Source of the DNA: Pseudomonas sichuanensis
GTDB taxonomy: Bacteria; Pseudomonadota; Gammaproteobacteria; Pseudomonadales; Pseudomonadaceae
DNA: 60,665 nucleotides
Direction of reading: 5' to 3'
Assembly: GCF_003231305.1 (NCBI RefSeq)
Contig: NZ_QKVM01000039.1
Location: 1-60,665 of the forward strand
Part shown: in pieces, positions 51,645 to 59,403 of the stretch
How the letters are laid out: each line of letters starts with the position of its first letter
Numbering within the stretch: the stretch's first letter is position 1
Position numbers and translations under genes: made by a program
The notes under the pieces: model-generated
Database searches by the model: none
Told to the model about the DNA's origin: nothing
The model's input: only the letters and a program-made list of their open reading frames with translations

Positions 51645-51749
51645 GATTGACTACCTTATCTGCAACGGTTTGCAGGTCGACCGTATGGGTTTTGTTGACA
51701 ACGGGAGTGACCTGCGGCGTAAGCCGCACGGGGCGGACGGAATAGGGAA

Positions 51750-51791
51750 AGGCGCAATACTATAATTAAATGTCGCCTCAAACCAAGAGGG
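51750..51791. promoter_or_regulatory. ArgR operator overlapping the argF promoter
   Basis: TGTCGC-N8-AA starting at 51771 fits the Pseudomonas ArgR half-site. Exactly 21 bases earlier AGGCGC-N8-AA (from 51750) is a weaker tandem copy. On the minus strand TTGGTT and TATAGT, 16 bases apart, form the probable argF promoter, with its -10 inside the first half-site. Repression by ArgR with arginine is expected. Confidence 0.78.
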
Positions 51792-51850
51792 GAAACAGTG
51801 TCTCTGTATCAGCGGGTGTCGTAACCCGTTGCAGGCGCGCTGTTTTTTAT
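51772..51850 (+). ncRNA. Possible short transcript with terminator, upstream of the oxidoreductase
   Basis: A TATAAT box at 51760-51765 faces right. Within 80 bases the stretch ends with CAGCG...CGCTG (inner CGGGT/ACCCG hairpin) followed by TTTTTT (51841-51847 region). This could be a small RNA or a leader for the gene at 52009. There is no good -35. The remaining bases to 52008 show no recognised motif. Confidence 0.3.
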
Positions 51851-52008
51851 TTGCTACAGGGGTTGTACACGGCCCGGCGCGCATTTGGCAAACCCGCTGT
51901 CGCGAATCGTGGGCCTGATGTCGGCCGATTCACGCCGCGAAGCGCGCTGGTGAGCCTTGCCGGGGCGGCGCATAGTCGAACGTCCAGAACAACACGGCAG
52001 AGGCGGCC

Positions 52009-54117
52009 ATGACCAAGACCCTGCATCACCGAGCCTGTCACCTGTGCGAGGCCATCTGCGGCCTGAACATCGAAGTGACCCACGAAGCCGACGGCCGGGC
52101 GCGCATCAGCTCGATCAAGGGCGACCCGCAGGACCCGTTCAGCCGTGGGCATATCTGCCCCAAGGCCGTCGCCCTGCAGGATATCCAGGAAGACCCCGAC
52201 CGCCTGCGCCAGCCCCATCGGCGTATCGGCGACCAGTGGCAGCCGATTGGCTGGGACCAGGCGTTCGCGCTCGCCGCCGAGCGCCTCTGGGCGGTGCAGC
52301 AGGCGCACGGGCGCAACGCCGTCGCGGTGTATCAGGGCAACCCCAGCGTGCACAACTATGGGCTGATGACCCACAGCAACTATTTCCTCGGCCTGCTCAA
52401 GACCCGCAACCGCTTCTCTGCCACCTCGGTCGACCAGTTGCCCCAGCATCTGACCAGCCACCTGATGTACGGCCATGGCTTGCTGCTGCCGATCCCGGAC
52501 ATCGATCACACCCGCTTCATGTTGATACTCGGCGGCAACCCGCTGGCTTCGAACGGCAGCATCATGACGGTGCCGGATGTAGAGAAGCGGCTGAAGGCGC
52601 TGCAGGCCAGGGGCGGGCGCCTGGTGGTGGTCGACCCGCGGCGTAGCGAGACGGCGGCGATGGCCGATCAGCACCTGTTCATCCGCCCCGGTGGCGATGC
52701 GGCGCTGCTGGCTGCGCTGCTGCATACCCTTTTTGCAGAGGACCTGGCCCGCGGATCGCACTTGCCTGTCAGCGGGCTGGATCAGGTACGCCAGGCCATT
52801 GCGCCATTCGATGCCGAGGCGATGAGCGGGCTCTGCGGCATCCCGGCGCAGGACATCCGCCAACTGGCACGGGATTTTGCGGCCGCAGACAAAGCCGTTT
52901 GCTATGGCCGGATGGGGGTTTCCACCCAGGCATTCGGTTCGCTGTGCCACTGGCTGGTGCAACTGATCAACCTGGTCACCGGCAACCTCGACCGCGAGGG
53001 TGGCGCCCTCTGTACCGAACCTGCGGTGGACCTGGTGGCCAGCACCTCGGGCGGGCATTTCAACCAATGGCAGAGCAGGGTCTCGGGCCTGCCGGAATAT
53101 GGCGGCGAATTGCCGGTGTCAGCTCTGGCCGAAGAGATCCTCGAACCAGGCGAAGGGCAGATACGGGCGCTGGTGACCGTCGCTGGCAACCCGGTGTTGT
53201 CCACGCCCAACGGGCGGCGCCTGGATGATGCCCTGGCTGGGCTCGACTTCATGCTCAGCATCGACCTGTACATCAACGAGACCACCCGCCATGCCGACCT
53301 GATCCTGCCCTCGACTTCGGCGCTGGAGAACGATCATTACGACTCCACCTTCAATCTGCTGGCGGTACGCAACGTGAGCCGTTTCAACCGGGCGATCCTG
53401 GCCAAGCCCGAGGGAGCGTTGCACGACTGGGAGATTTTCGTCGGCCTGGCCAAGGCTTTTGCGGCACGCGCCCAGGCCGAGCTGAAGGTGACCATGCCGC
53501 CGGCGCAGATGATCGATTACGCGCTGCGCAAGGGGCCTTATGGCGAGGCGTCAACCTGGAAGCTGTCGTTGCAGACTCTCGACCAACATCCCCATGGCCT
53601 CGATCTGGGGCCGCTGATGCCGAACCTCGCTGATCGCTTGTGTACCGCCAGCCAGACGGTCGAAGCAGCCCCAGTGGCCCTGCTCGAAGACCTGCAACGG
53701 CTTGCCCGGCAGTTGCCGCCGGAACCTGGCCAGTTGTTGTTGATCGGCCGCCGACATGTGCGCAGCAACAACTCGTGGATGCACAACTTCCATCGGTTGG
53801 TAAAAGGCAAGCCGCGCCATCAGTTGCTGATGCACCCGCTCGACTTGCATCAGCGCCAACTGCAGGACGGCCAGACGGTACGCGTTCGTTCACGCACCGG
53901 GGTGCTCGAAGTGCAGGTGCAGGCCAGCGAGGAAATGATGCCGGGGGTGGTCAGCCTGCCCCATGGCTACGGGCATGGGCGCCAGGGCGCCCAGTTGCAG
54001 GTGGCCAGCGCGCAACCTGGGGTGAGTGCCAATGACCTGACCGACGAGCGCCTGCGTGATGGTGTTTCCGGCAATGCGGCACTCAATGGCGTGCCGGTGC
54101 AGGTGGAGGCCGCATAA
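52009..54117 (+). CDS. Molybdopterin oxidoreductase, formate dehydrogenase/NapA-like
   Basis: A 702-residue cytoplasmic molybdoenzyme (no Tat signal). It opens with a 4Fe-4S motif C-x2-C-x3-C (CHLCEAIC, residues 10-17) and a fourth Cys in GHICPKA, then the bis-MGD domains (YQGNPSVHNYG, GGNPLASNGS, NETTRHADLILPSTSALENDHYD) and a C-terminal cofactor lobe. Where relatives carry a Cys or Sec molybdenum ligand, this sequence reads RFSATSVDQLPQH, so the ligand may be Ser or absent. No partner subunit is adjacent. Substrate unknown. Confidence 0.85.
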   Translation: MTKTLHHRACHLCEAICGLNIEVTHEADGRARISSIKGDPQDPFSRGHICPKAVALQDIQEDPDRLRQPHRRIGDQWQPIGWDQAFALAAERLWAVQQAHGRNAVAVYQGNPSVHNYGLMTHSNYFLGLLKTRNRFSATSVDQLPQHLTSHLMYGHGLLLPIPDIDHTRFMLILGGNPLASNGSIMTVPDVEKRLKALQARGGRLVVVDPRRSETAAMADQHLFIRPGGDAALLAALLHTLFAEDLARGSHLPVSGLDQVRQAIAPFDAEAMSGLCGIPAQDIRQLARDFAAADKAVCYGRMGVSTQAFGSLCHWLVQLINLVTGNLDREGGALCTEPAVDLVASTSGGHFNQWQSRVSGLPEYGGELPVSALAEEILEPGEGQIRALVTVAGNPVLSTPNGRRLDDALAGLDFMLSIDLYINETTRHADLILPSTSALENDHYDSTFNLLAVRNVSRFNRAILAKPEGALHDWEIFVGLAKAFAARAQAELKVTMPPAQMIDYALRKGPYGEASTWKLSLQTLDQHPHGLDLGPLMPNLADRLCTASQTVEAAPVALLEDLQRLARQLPPEPGQLLLIGRRHVRSNNSWMHNFHRLVKGKPRHQLLMHPLDLHQRQLQDGQTVRVRSRTGVLEVQVQASEEMMPGVVSLPHGYGHGRQGAQLQVASAQPGVSANDLTDERLRDGVSGNAALNGVPVQVEAA

Positions 54118-54208
54118 GCGCAGGCAAGGCCGAGCATGCCGCTCGGGTTTCCGATACAATGCGTCACCGTGCCGACGACCATGTCGGAAAGTTCAGCCGA
54201 GGTGCTTC

Positions 54209-54544
54209 ATGGATATCATCGAAACAATCAAAGAGCAGATCGCCAACAACACCATTCTGCTTTACATGAAAGGCTCGCCGAATGCCCCGCAGTGCGGCTT
54301 TTCGGCCAAGGCATCGCAAGCTGTGATGGGTTGCGGCGAGAAGTTCGCCTACGTCGACATCCTGCAGAACCCGGAAATCCGCGCCAACCTGCCCAAGTAC
54401 GCCAACTGGCCAACCTTCCCGCAACTGTGGGTGGCCGGTGAGCTGGTCGGCGGTAGCGACATCATGCTGGAAATGTTCGAAAAGGGTGAGCTGCAGGCCC
54501 TGATCAAGGACGCGGCTGCCAAGGCCAAGGCTTCCGAGGCCTGA
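54209..54544 (+). CDS. grxD: Monothiol glutaredoxin GrxD (Grx4)
   Basis: A 111-residue glutaredoxin with the CGFS active site (PQCGFSAKA) that binds a bridging 2Fe-2S cluster with glutathione and delivers it to target proteins. GSPNAPQCGFS, WPTFPQLWV and GGSDIMLEM are the standard family blocks. The ATG at 54209 is preceded by GAGG; the frame runs on upstream into the oxidoreductase gene. It leads a group of iron and redox genes. Confidence 0.95.
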   Translation: MDIIETIKEQIANNTILLYMKGSPNAPQCGFSAKASQAVMGCGEKFAYVDILQNPEIRANLPKYANWPTFPQLWVAGELVGGSDIMLEMFEKGELQALIKDAAAKAKASEA

Positions 54545-54569
54545 TTCCAGCGTTATTTCGCCGGAATGC

Positions 54570-54597
54570 AAAAGCCCCGCACAAGCGGGGCTTTTTG
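54570..54597. terminator. Bidirectional intrinsic terminator after grxD
   Basis: AAAGCCCCGC-ACAA-GCGGGGCTTTTTG: an 8-10 bp GC stem with T-rich tails on both strands, 26 bases after the grxD stop. Confidence 0.9.
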
Positions 54598-54625
54598 TTG
54601 TCTGGAGAAAGCGCTCCTGCACCCC

Positions 54626-54655
54626 AATAAAATGCCCCGCACTTGGCGGGGCTTT
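54626..54655 (-). terminator. bfr intrinsic terminator
   Basis: On the minus strand GCCCCGC-caagt-GCGGGGC is followed by ATTTTATT, 18 bases after the bfr stop. Its stem sequence is nearly the same as the grxD terminator 50 bases away. Confidence 0.85.
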
Positions 54656-54672
54656 GGCGTATCTGGCGATCG

Positions 54673-55146
54673 TTACTCTTCGCCCATCTGCGACTGCAAG
54701 TAGTTCTCGATGGTGATCTTGTCGATCAGGCCCAGCTGGGTTTCCAGCCAGTCGATGTGCTCTTCCTGGTCTTCGAGGATGTCTTCGAGCACATCGCGCG
54801 AGCCGAAGTCGCCTGCAGTTTCGCAGTGGGCGATGGCGGCTTTCAAGTCGGCGTGGGCCTTTTTCTCAAGCTTCAGATCGCACTCGAGCATCTCTTTGGT
54901 GTGCTCGCCGATCATCAGCTTGCCCAGGTCCTGGACATTGGGGATGCCTTCGAGGAAGAGGATACGCTTGATCAGCTTGTCAGCATCCTTCATCGCCTGG
55001 ATGGATTCTTTGTACTCGAACTTGCCGATCTTGTTCAGGCCCCAGTCTTCGTACATGCGTGCGTGCAGGAAGTACTGGTTGATTGCGACCAGCTCGTTTC
55101 CGAGGATCTTGTTGAGATGCTGGATGACGCTTACGTCGCCTTTCAT
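54673..55146 (-). CDS. bfr: Bacterioferritin subunit with haem ligand but incomplete ferroxidase centre
   Basis: A 157-residue iron-storage subunit, colinear with E. coli Bfr. The haem ligand Met52 is present (AMKDAD). Of the six ferroxidase residues, Glu18, Glu94 and His130 are kept, but Glu51 is Ala, His54 is Asp and Glu127 is Gln. The subunit should therefore bind haem yet oxidise iron poorly, and probably needs a second, catalytic Bfr type in mixed shells; pseudomonads do have two bfr genes. The upstream region is AT-rich with repeated TTATTGAAT elements (about 55223 and 55289). bfd lies 200 bases upstream on the same strand. Confidence 0.92.
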   Translation of the reverse strand: MKGDVSVIQHLNKILGNELVAINQYFLHARMYEDWGLNKIGKFEYKESIQAMKDADKLIKRILFLEGIPNVQDLGKLMIGEHTKEMLECDLKLEKKAHADLKAAIAHCETAGDFGSRDVLEDILEDQEEHIDWLETQLGLIDKITIENYLQSQMGEE

Positions 55147-55302
55147 GATGGGGTCCTGCCCTGTAGAAGTTGAGCCAATGAAAACAAGTCTGAGCCCGAC
55201 AACTACCTATGTCAAACCTAAGTTATTGAATAATAAGTGAAAATTAATCGGAATAAGAATGTTTGTGAACCGCGTTCGAGCGCTAACTTATTGAATTTCA
55301 GG

Positions 55303-55332
55303 CATAAAAAAACCGGGCGCCAGGCCCGGTTC
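55303..55332 (-). terminator. bfd intrinsic terminator
   Basis: On the minus strand ACCGGGC-ctggc-GCCCGGT is followed by seven T, just after the bfd stop. It shows that bfd and bfr are mainly separate transcripts. Confidence 0.88.
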
Positions 55333-55346
55333 TTCGAAATTCATTT

Positions 55347-55568
55347 TTACGCCGCGTTAAATTCAACGGGGTAGGGGAGCGCAGCCTGTTGGCTGAGCTG
55401 CAGCTCGGTCAGCGTCTCGCGCACCACCTGCTTGGCGAGGCAGGCGCATTTACCGCACTGGCTGGCGACGTTGGTGGCGGCTCGAACGTCCTTGTAGCTG
55501 CAGCATCCTTCGTAGATCGCATCGCGGATCTGTCCATCGGTGACACCGACACAGAGACACACATACAT
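55347..55568 (-). CDS. bfd: Bacterioferritin-associated ferredoxin Bfd
   Basis: A 73-residue 2Fe-2S protein that docks on bacterioferritin and reduces its core to release iron. Cluster ligands are seen in YVCLCVG (Cys4, Cys6) and SQCGKCAC (Cys38, Cys41). A Fur-type site lies about 40 bases upstream, so it should be induced by iron starvation, opposite to storage. bfr is immediately downstream. Confidence 0.93.
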   Translation of the reverse strand: MYVCLCVGVTDGQIRDAIYEGCCSYKDVRAATNVASQCGKCACLAKQVVRETLTELQLSQQAALPYPVEFNAA

Positions 55569-55608
55569 AAAGGCTGACCATTACGGTTGGATTCGATGGG
55601 TTGGAGAG

Positions 55609-55626
55609 TAATGGTAATGAGAATGC
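55609..55626 (-). promoter_or_regulatory. Fur-type box upstream of bfd
   Basis: TAATGGTAATGAGAATGC is a run of three NAATGN hexamers close to the Fur consensus (GATAAT repeats). It lies about 40-60 bases from the bfd start. No other good iron box is seen in 55569-55781, which also holds the peroxiredoxin promoter (TATGAT at 55702-55707). Confidence 0.7.
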
Positions 55627-55781
55627 TTGTCAAAGCACTTCCTGAAAGGGCCGCCCTTGAGCGACCGATGGTAGAGATTCGGCCTGTCACCAGAAGCCGT
55701 GTATGATGGTCGGCCTTTGCCGGATCCGGGGGAACTCATTCCGCCCGGGCAAGGTTCTTCACCCTCATCAGGAGAAATCGA

Positions 55782-56384
55782 ATGAGCGTACTCGTTGGTA
55801 AACAAGCCCCTGACTTCACCGTTCCTGCCGTGCTGGGCAATGGCGAAATCGTCGACAGCTTCAACCTGGCCTCGGCCATCAAAGGCAAGTACGGCCTGGT
55901 GTTCTTCTACCCGCTGGACTTCACCTTCGTCTGCCCGTCCGAGCTGATCGCCCTGGACAACCGTATCCCTGACTTCCAGGCTCGCAACGTGGAAGTGATC
56001 GGCGTGTCGATCGACTCGCACTTCACCCACAACGCCTGGCGTAACACCCCGGTCAACAACGGCGGCATCGGCCAGGTCAAATACACCCTGGCAGCCGACA
56101 TGACCCACGAAATCTGCAAGGCCTACGACGTCGAGTCCGAAGGCGGCGTGGCCTTCCGTGGCGCCTTCCTGATCGACACCAACGGTGTTGTCCGTTCGCA
56201 GATCGTCAACGACCTGCCACTGGGCCGCAACATGGACGAGCTGCTGCGTCTGGTTGACGCCCTGCAATTCCACGAAGAGCACGGCGAAGTCTGCCCTGCC
56301 AACTGGAAAAAAGGCGACAAGGGCATGAACGCTTCGCCGGAAGGCGTTGCCGCTTACCTGAGCGAGAACGCTGGCAAGCTGTAA
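55782..56384 (+). CDS. Typical 2-Cys peroxiredoxin (AhpC/TSA, Prx1 type)
   Basis: A 200-residue thiol peroxidase. The peroxidatic Cys lies in DFTFVCPSEL (about 51) and the resolving Cys in HGEVCPANW (about 170). GGVAFRGAFLID is the conserved barrel strand. It reduces hydrogen peroxide and organic peroxides in the cytosol. It belongs to the Prx1/AhpC class but is distinct from the ahpCF-linked AhpC, as no ahpF is nearby. AGGAG stands before the ATG. The setting among iron and Fe-S genes fits oxidative-stress protection. Confidence 0.92.
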   Translation: MSVLVGKQAPDFTVPAVLGNGEIVDSFNLASAIKGKYGLVFFYPLDFTFVCPSELIALDNRIPDFQARNVEVIGVSIDSHFTHNAWRNTPVNNGGIGQVKYTLAADMTHEICKAYDVESEGGVAFRGAFLIDTNGVVRSQIVNDLPLGRNMDELLRLVDALQFHEEHGEVCPANWKKGDKGMNASPEGVAAYLSENAGKL

Positions 56385-56394
56385 TTTGCCAAGC

Positions 56395-56433
56395 GCATAA
56401 AAAAACCGGCCCTGGTGGCCGGTTTTTTTATGC
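56395..56433. terminator. Symmetrical bidirectional terminator between peroxiredoxin and rnt
   Basis: GCATAAAAAAACCGGCC pairs with GGCCGGTTTTTTTATGC around CTGGT, a perfect 17-base arm. It serves both converging genes. Confidence 0.93.
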
Positions 56434-56476
56434 TTCAAGCGTCCCTCGCGGGGCTGGCCCGCGAGGGCGATTTCGC

Positions 56477-57151
56477 TCAATCGTTGAAGTCGCGCCAGCC
56501 GCCCATTTCTTTCCAGCGGTTGACGATGCCGCAGAACAGCTCGGCGGTCTTCTCGGTGTCGTAGCGTGCCGAGTGCGCCTCGCGGCCATCGAAGTCGATG
56601 TCGGCGCTCTGGCAGGCCCGTGCCAGCACGGTCTGGCCGTACGCCAGGCCGGCCAGTGTTGCGGTGTCGAAGCTGGAGAACGGGTGGAAGGGGTTGCGCT
56701 TGAGGTCGTTGCGCGCCACTGCGGCATTGAGGAAGCCCAGGTCGAAGCTGCTGTTGTGCCCGACCAGGATTGCCCGCTTGCAGCCGTTGGCCTTGAGTGC
56801 CTTGCGCACGCCACGGAAGATGTCGGTGAGCGCACTTTCCTCGCTTACTGCCATGCGCAGCGGGTGGTCCAGCTTGATCCCGGTGAACTCCAGCGCGGCC
56901 TGCTCGATGTTGGCACCTTCGAAGGGTTCGACCCGGAAGAAGTAGGTGTGCTCGGGGAACAGGAAACCCTTCTCGTCCATGCCGATGGTCACTGCGGCGA
57001 TTTCCAGCAGGGCGTCGGTGGCGCTGTTGAAGCCGCCGGTTTCGACATCCACCACTACCGGCAGATAACCACGGAAGCGTTCGGCCATCGGGTGGCGCGA
57101 GCCGCTGCTGACCTGGCTGTCCTGATCGTCGTCGTAGAGGTCTTCGCTCAC
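56477..57151 (-). CDS. rnt: Ribonuclease T
   Basis: A 224-residue DEDD-family 3'-5' exoribonuclease that trims tRNA and other stable RNA 3' ends and turns over the CCA end. Exo I motif VVVDVETGGFN (about 32), Exo II ILVGHNSSFDLGFLNAA and Exo III EAHSARYDTEKTA give all four acidic metal ligands. The start overlaps the end of pyrC by four bases, so the two are co-transcribed. Confidence 0.95.
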   Translation of the reverse strand: MSEDLYDDDQDSQVSSGSRHPMAERFRGYLPVVVDVETGGFNSATDALLEIAAVTIGMDEKGFLFPEHTYFFRVEPFEGANIEQAALEFTGIKLDHPLRMAVSEESALTDIFRGVRKALKANGCKRAILVGHNSSFDLGFLNAAVARNDLKRNPFHPFSSFDTATLAGLAYGQTVLARACQSADIDFDGREAHSARYDTEKTAELFCGIVNRWKEMGGWRDFND

Positions 57152-58194
57152 GCGTTGTCCTCCAGCAGGCGCCAGCGCAGTTTCTCACCGGCACGCAGCG
57201 GGATCACGGTGTTGTCGCCGAACGGCAGACTGGCGGGTGCCGTCCACTCTTCGCGCACCAGGGTGATGGTATCGGTGTTGCGCGCCAGGCCGTAGAAGTC
57301 CGGGCCATGCTTGCTGGCAAAGCCTTCGAGCTTGTCCAGCGCGTTACGCTGCTCGAATGCCTCGGCATACATCTCGATGGCGGCGTAGGCGGTGTAGCAG
57401 CCAGCGCAGCCGCAGGCGGCTTCCTTGGCGTGCTGGGCATGGGGGGCGGAGTCGGTGCCGAGGAAGAACTTCGGGTTGCCACTGGTGGCCGCGTCCAGCA
57501 GCGCCACCTGGTGGGTGTTGCGCTTGAGGATCGGCAGGCAATAGAAGTGCGGGCGGATACCGCCGACCAGCATGTGGTTGCGGTTGTACAGCAGGTGCTG
57601 GGCGGTAATGGTCGCGCCGACGTTGGCCGAAGCCTCGGTGACGAACTGCGCGGCGTCACTGGTGGTGATGTGCTCGAAGACCACTTTCAGCGTAGGGAAA
57701 CGCTCGACCAGGCGGCGCATGTGTTCGTCGATGAAGCGCTTCTCGCGGTCGAACACGTCGATCTCGCTACGCGTCACTTCGCCATGCACCAGCAGTGGCA
57801 GGCCGGTCTCGGCCAGGGCCTCGATCGCCGGGAAGATGTTGTCGATGCTGGTCACGCCGGAATCGGAGTTGGTGGTGGCGCCGGCCGGGTACAGTTTGGC
57901 GGCGTACACGATGCCGCTGGCCTTGGCCGCGCGGACATCGTCGGCGCTGGTGCGGTCGGTGAGGTAGAGCACCATCAGCGGCTCGAAGCGGCTGCCGGCC
58001 GGACGCGCTGCGAGGATGCGCTCACGGTAGGCGCCAGCTTCGGCGGCGTTGCGCACCGGGGGCACGAGGTTGGGCATGATGATGGCACGGGCGAAGGTGC
58101 GCGCCACGTCGCCAACGGTATGTGGCAAGACGGCACCATCGCGCAGATGGATGTGCCAGTCGTCGGGGCGCAGGAGGGTCAGGCGATCGGACAT
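57148..58194 (-). CDS. pyrC: Dihydroorotase PyrC
   Basis: Third enzyme of pyrimidine synthesis; cyclises carbamoyl-aspartate to dihydroorotate. The 348-residue class II enzyme has the metal-binding DDWHIHLRDG (about 11-20), the carboxylated Lys in VYAAKLYPAGATTNSDSGV, HGEVT, and FFLGTDSAPH with the catalytic Asp. The C-terminal zinc-liganding histidines are in place. It heads the pyrC-rnt pair and is divergent from motY. Confidence 0.96.
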   Translation of the reverse strand: MSDRLTLLRPDDWHIHLRDGAVLPHTVGDVARTFARAIIMPNLVPPVRNAAEAGAYRERILAARPAGSRFEPLMVLYLTDRTSADDVRAAKASGIVYAAKLYPAGATTNSDSGVTSIDNIFPAIEALAETGLPLLVHGEVTRSEIDVFDREKRFIDEHMRRLVERFPTLKVVFEHITTSDAAQFVTEASANVGATITAQHLLYNRNHMLVGGIRPHFYCLPILKRNTHQVALLDAATSGNPKFFLGTDSAPHAQHAKEAACGCAGCYTAYAAIEMYAEAFEQRNALDKLEGFASKHGPDFYGLARNTDTITLVREEWTAPASLPFGDNTVIPLRAGEKLRWRLLEDNA

Positions 58195-58324
58195 TGGGGA
58201 TTCCAGGCGGGTCGAACTCAGAAGCCAATGCTACCGGAAAACCCTTGGGCGAGCACGGCTATCAAGTTTTCCGGCCGTCGTCCGATAGCGTTGATGTAAG
58301 CCGTCAGAATCTGTGGAGCCGCCC

Positions 58325-59275
58325 GTGCGCCAGCGTTACCTAGCCCTGTTCACCCTTGTCGCCAGCCTGCCGGCGGGGGCACTCACCTTCCAGACCCGCG
58401 TGGAGCATGTCGCCTGGAAAGTCGAGGGTGACCAGTTCGAATGCCGTCTGGTTCAGCCGATCGATGGTTTCGGCAGTGGTGAGTTCGTGCGCCGTGCCGG
58501 CGAGCTGCCGACGTTCCAGTTGCGTTCCTCCAGCAATGTGCTCGGTGCCGGATCCGCCACACTGCTGGCGGCAGCTGCACCGTGGCAGCCAGGCCGTGGC
58601 GACATCAATCTGGGGGCTGTGCGCATGGGCCGCACGGGTGTGCTGTTCACCTCCTCGCAAGGCCAGGCCAGCCGCTTGATCAATGGCTTGCTTGATGGGC
58701 GCAGCACGGTGGTGCGCAATTATGCCGGTGAAGGCGGGCGAGCCATGGAAGTGCGGGTGCTGCCGGTCAGTTTCGCCAAGGCCTACAGTGACTATCAGCG
58801 CTGTGCGAGCACGCTGCTGCCGATGAATTACGATCAGATTCGCCAGACCCAGGTCGGCTTCCCCGGCACTGGCTTCGAGCTGGACAGCTCGGCGCGTGCA
58901 CGCCTGGACCTGATTCTGGACTATATGAAGGCGGATCCGACGGTCAATCACATCGAGCTCGACGGTCATTCCGACAACAGCGGCAACCGCCTGACCAACC
59001 GTGACGCCTCGCGCCGTCGTGCCCTGGCAGTGGCCGAGTACTTCAAGGCCCATGGCATAGCCGAAGAACAGATCACCGTGCGCTTCCATGGCGAGCGCTA
59101 TCCCCTGGCCAAGAACAACAGCGCCGCCAACCGTGCGCGCAACCGTCGCGTCAACATCCAGCTCGATCGGGTGACCCCGGTCGAGAAGCCGGTTCCGGCT
59201 GCAGCGCCTGCCCCGGCGGCCACCACTGCGCCAGCGGCCGCACCGGCCCAGCAGGCACCCGCGAAGCAGGGCTGA
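58325..59275 (+). CDS. motY: Flagellar T-ring/OmpA-like protein MotY
   Basis: A 316-residue exported protein: signal peptide (about residues 1-19, ending PAGA), a novel N-terminal domain of about 130 residues, then an OmpA-like peptidoglycan-binding domain (GTGFELDSSARARLDLILDYMK, IELDGHSDNSGNRLTNRDASRRRALAV, NRARNRRVNIQL) and an Ala/Pro-rich tail. MotY in pseudomonads and vibrios forms the ring that anchors the stator units. It lies between pyrC and argG as I recall for P. aeruginosa motY. The GTG at 58325 is chosen because GGAG precedes it by six bases. Confidence 0.87.
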   Translation: MRQRYLALFTLVASLPAGALTFQTRVEHVAWKVEGDQFECRLVQPIDGFGSGEFVRRAGELPTFQLRSSSNVLGAGSATLLAAAAPWQPGRGDINLGAVRMGRTGVLFTSSQGQASRLINGLLDGRSTVVRNYAGEGGRAMEVRVLPVSFAKAYSDYQRCASTLLPMNYDQIRQTQVGFPGTGFELDSSARARLDLILDYMKADPTVNHIELDGHSDNSGNRLTNRDASRRRALAVAEYFKAHGIAEEQITVRFHGERYPLAKNNSAANRARNRRVNIQLDRVTPVEKPVPAAAPAPAATTAPAAAPAQQAPAKQG

Positions 59276-59307
59276 GTGCGACCACTGGTCGCGCTGTCGA
59301 CAGTTCC

Positions 59308-59349
59308 TGTCGCTTTGTCGTCACAAGCTGTCGCCCCACTGTAATTTTT
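59308..59349 (+). promoter_or_regulatory. Tandem ArgR operator upstream of argG
   Basis: Two direct half-sites of TGTCGC-N8-(A/C)A-N5 start at 59308 and 59329, exactly 21 bases apart; the second is a complete consensus match. The second half overlaps the predicted -35 region of argG (TAGAAT -10 at 59363-59368). The same arrangement is seen at argF. The rest of the 128-base gap holds a GCGACC/GGTCGC hairpin after motY. Confidence 0.82.
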
Positions 59350-59403
59350 GCGGCAAGGTCGTTAGAATCGAAGGCTTTCCGTACAACCCCGTGGAGTGAT
59401 GGC

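Noticed and set aside
55147..55302. Fur box upstream of bfr
   Set aside because: The region is AT-rich with GAATAA repeats but no stretch reaches a convincing three-hexamer match; the clear site is upstream of bfd.
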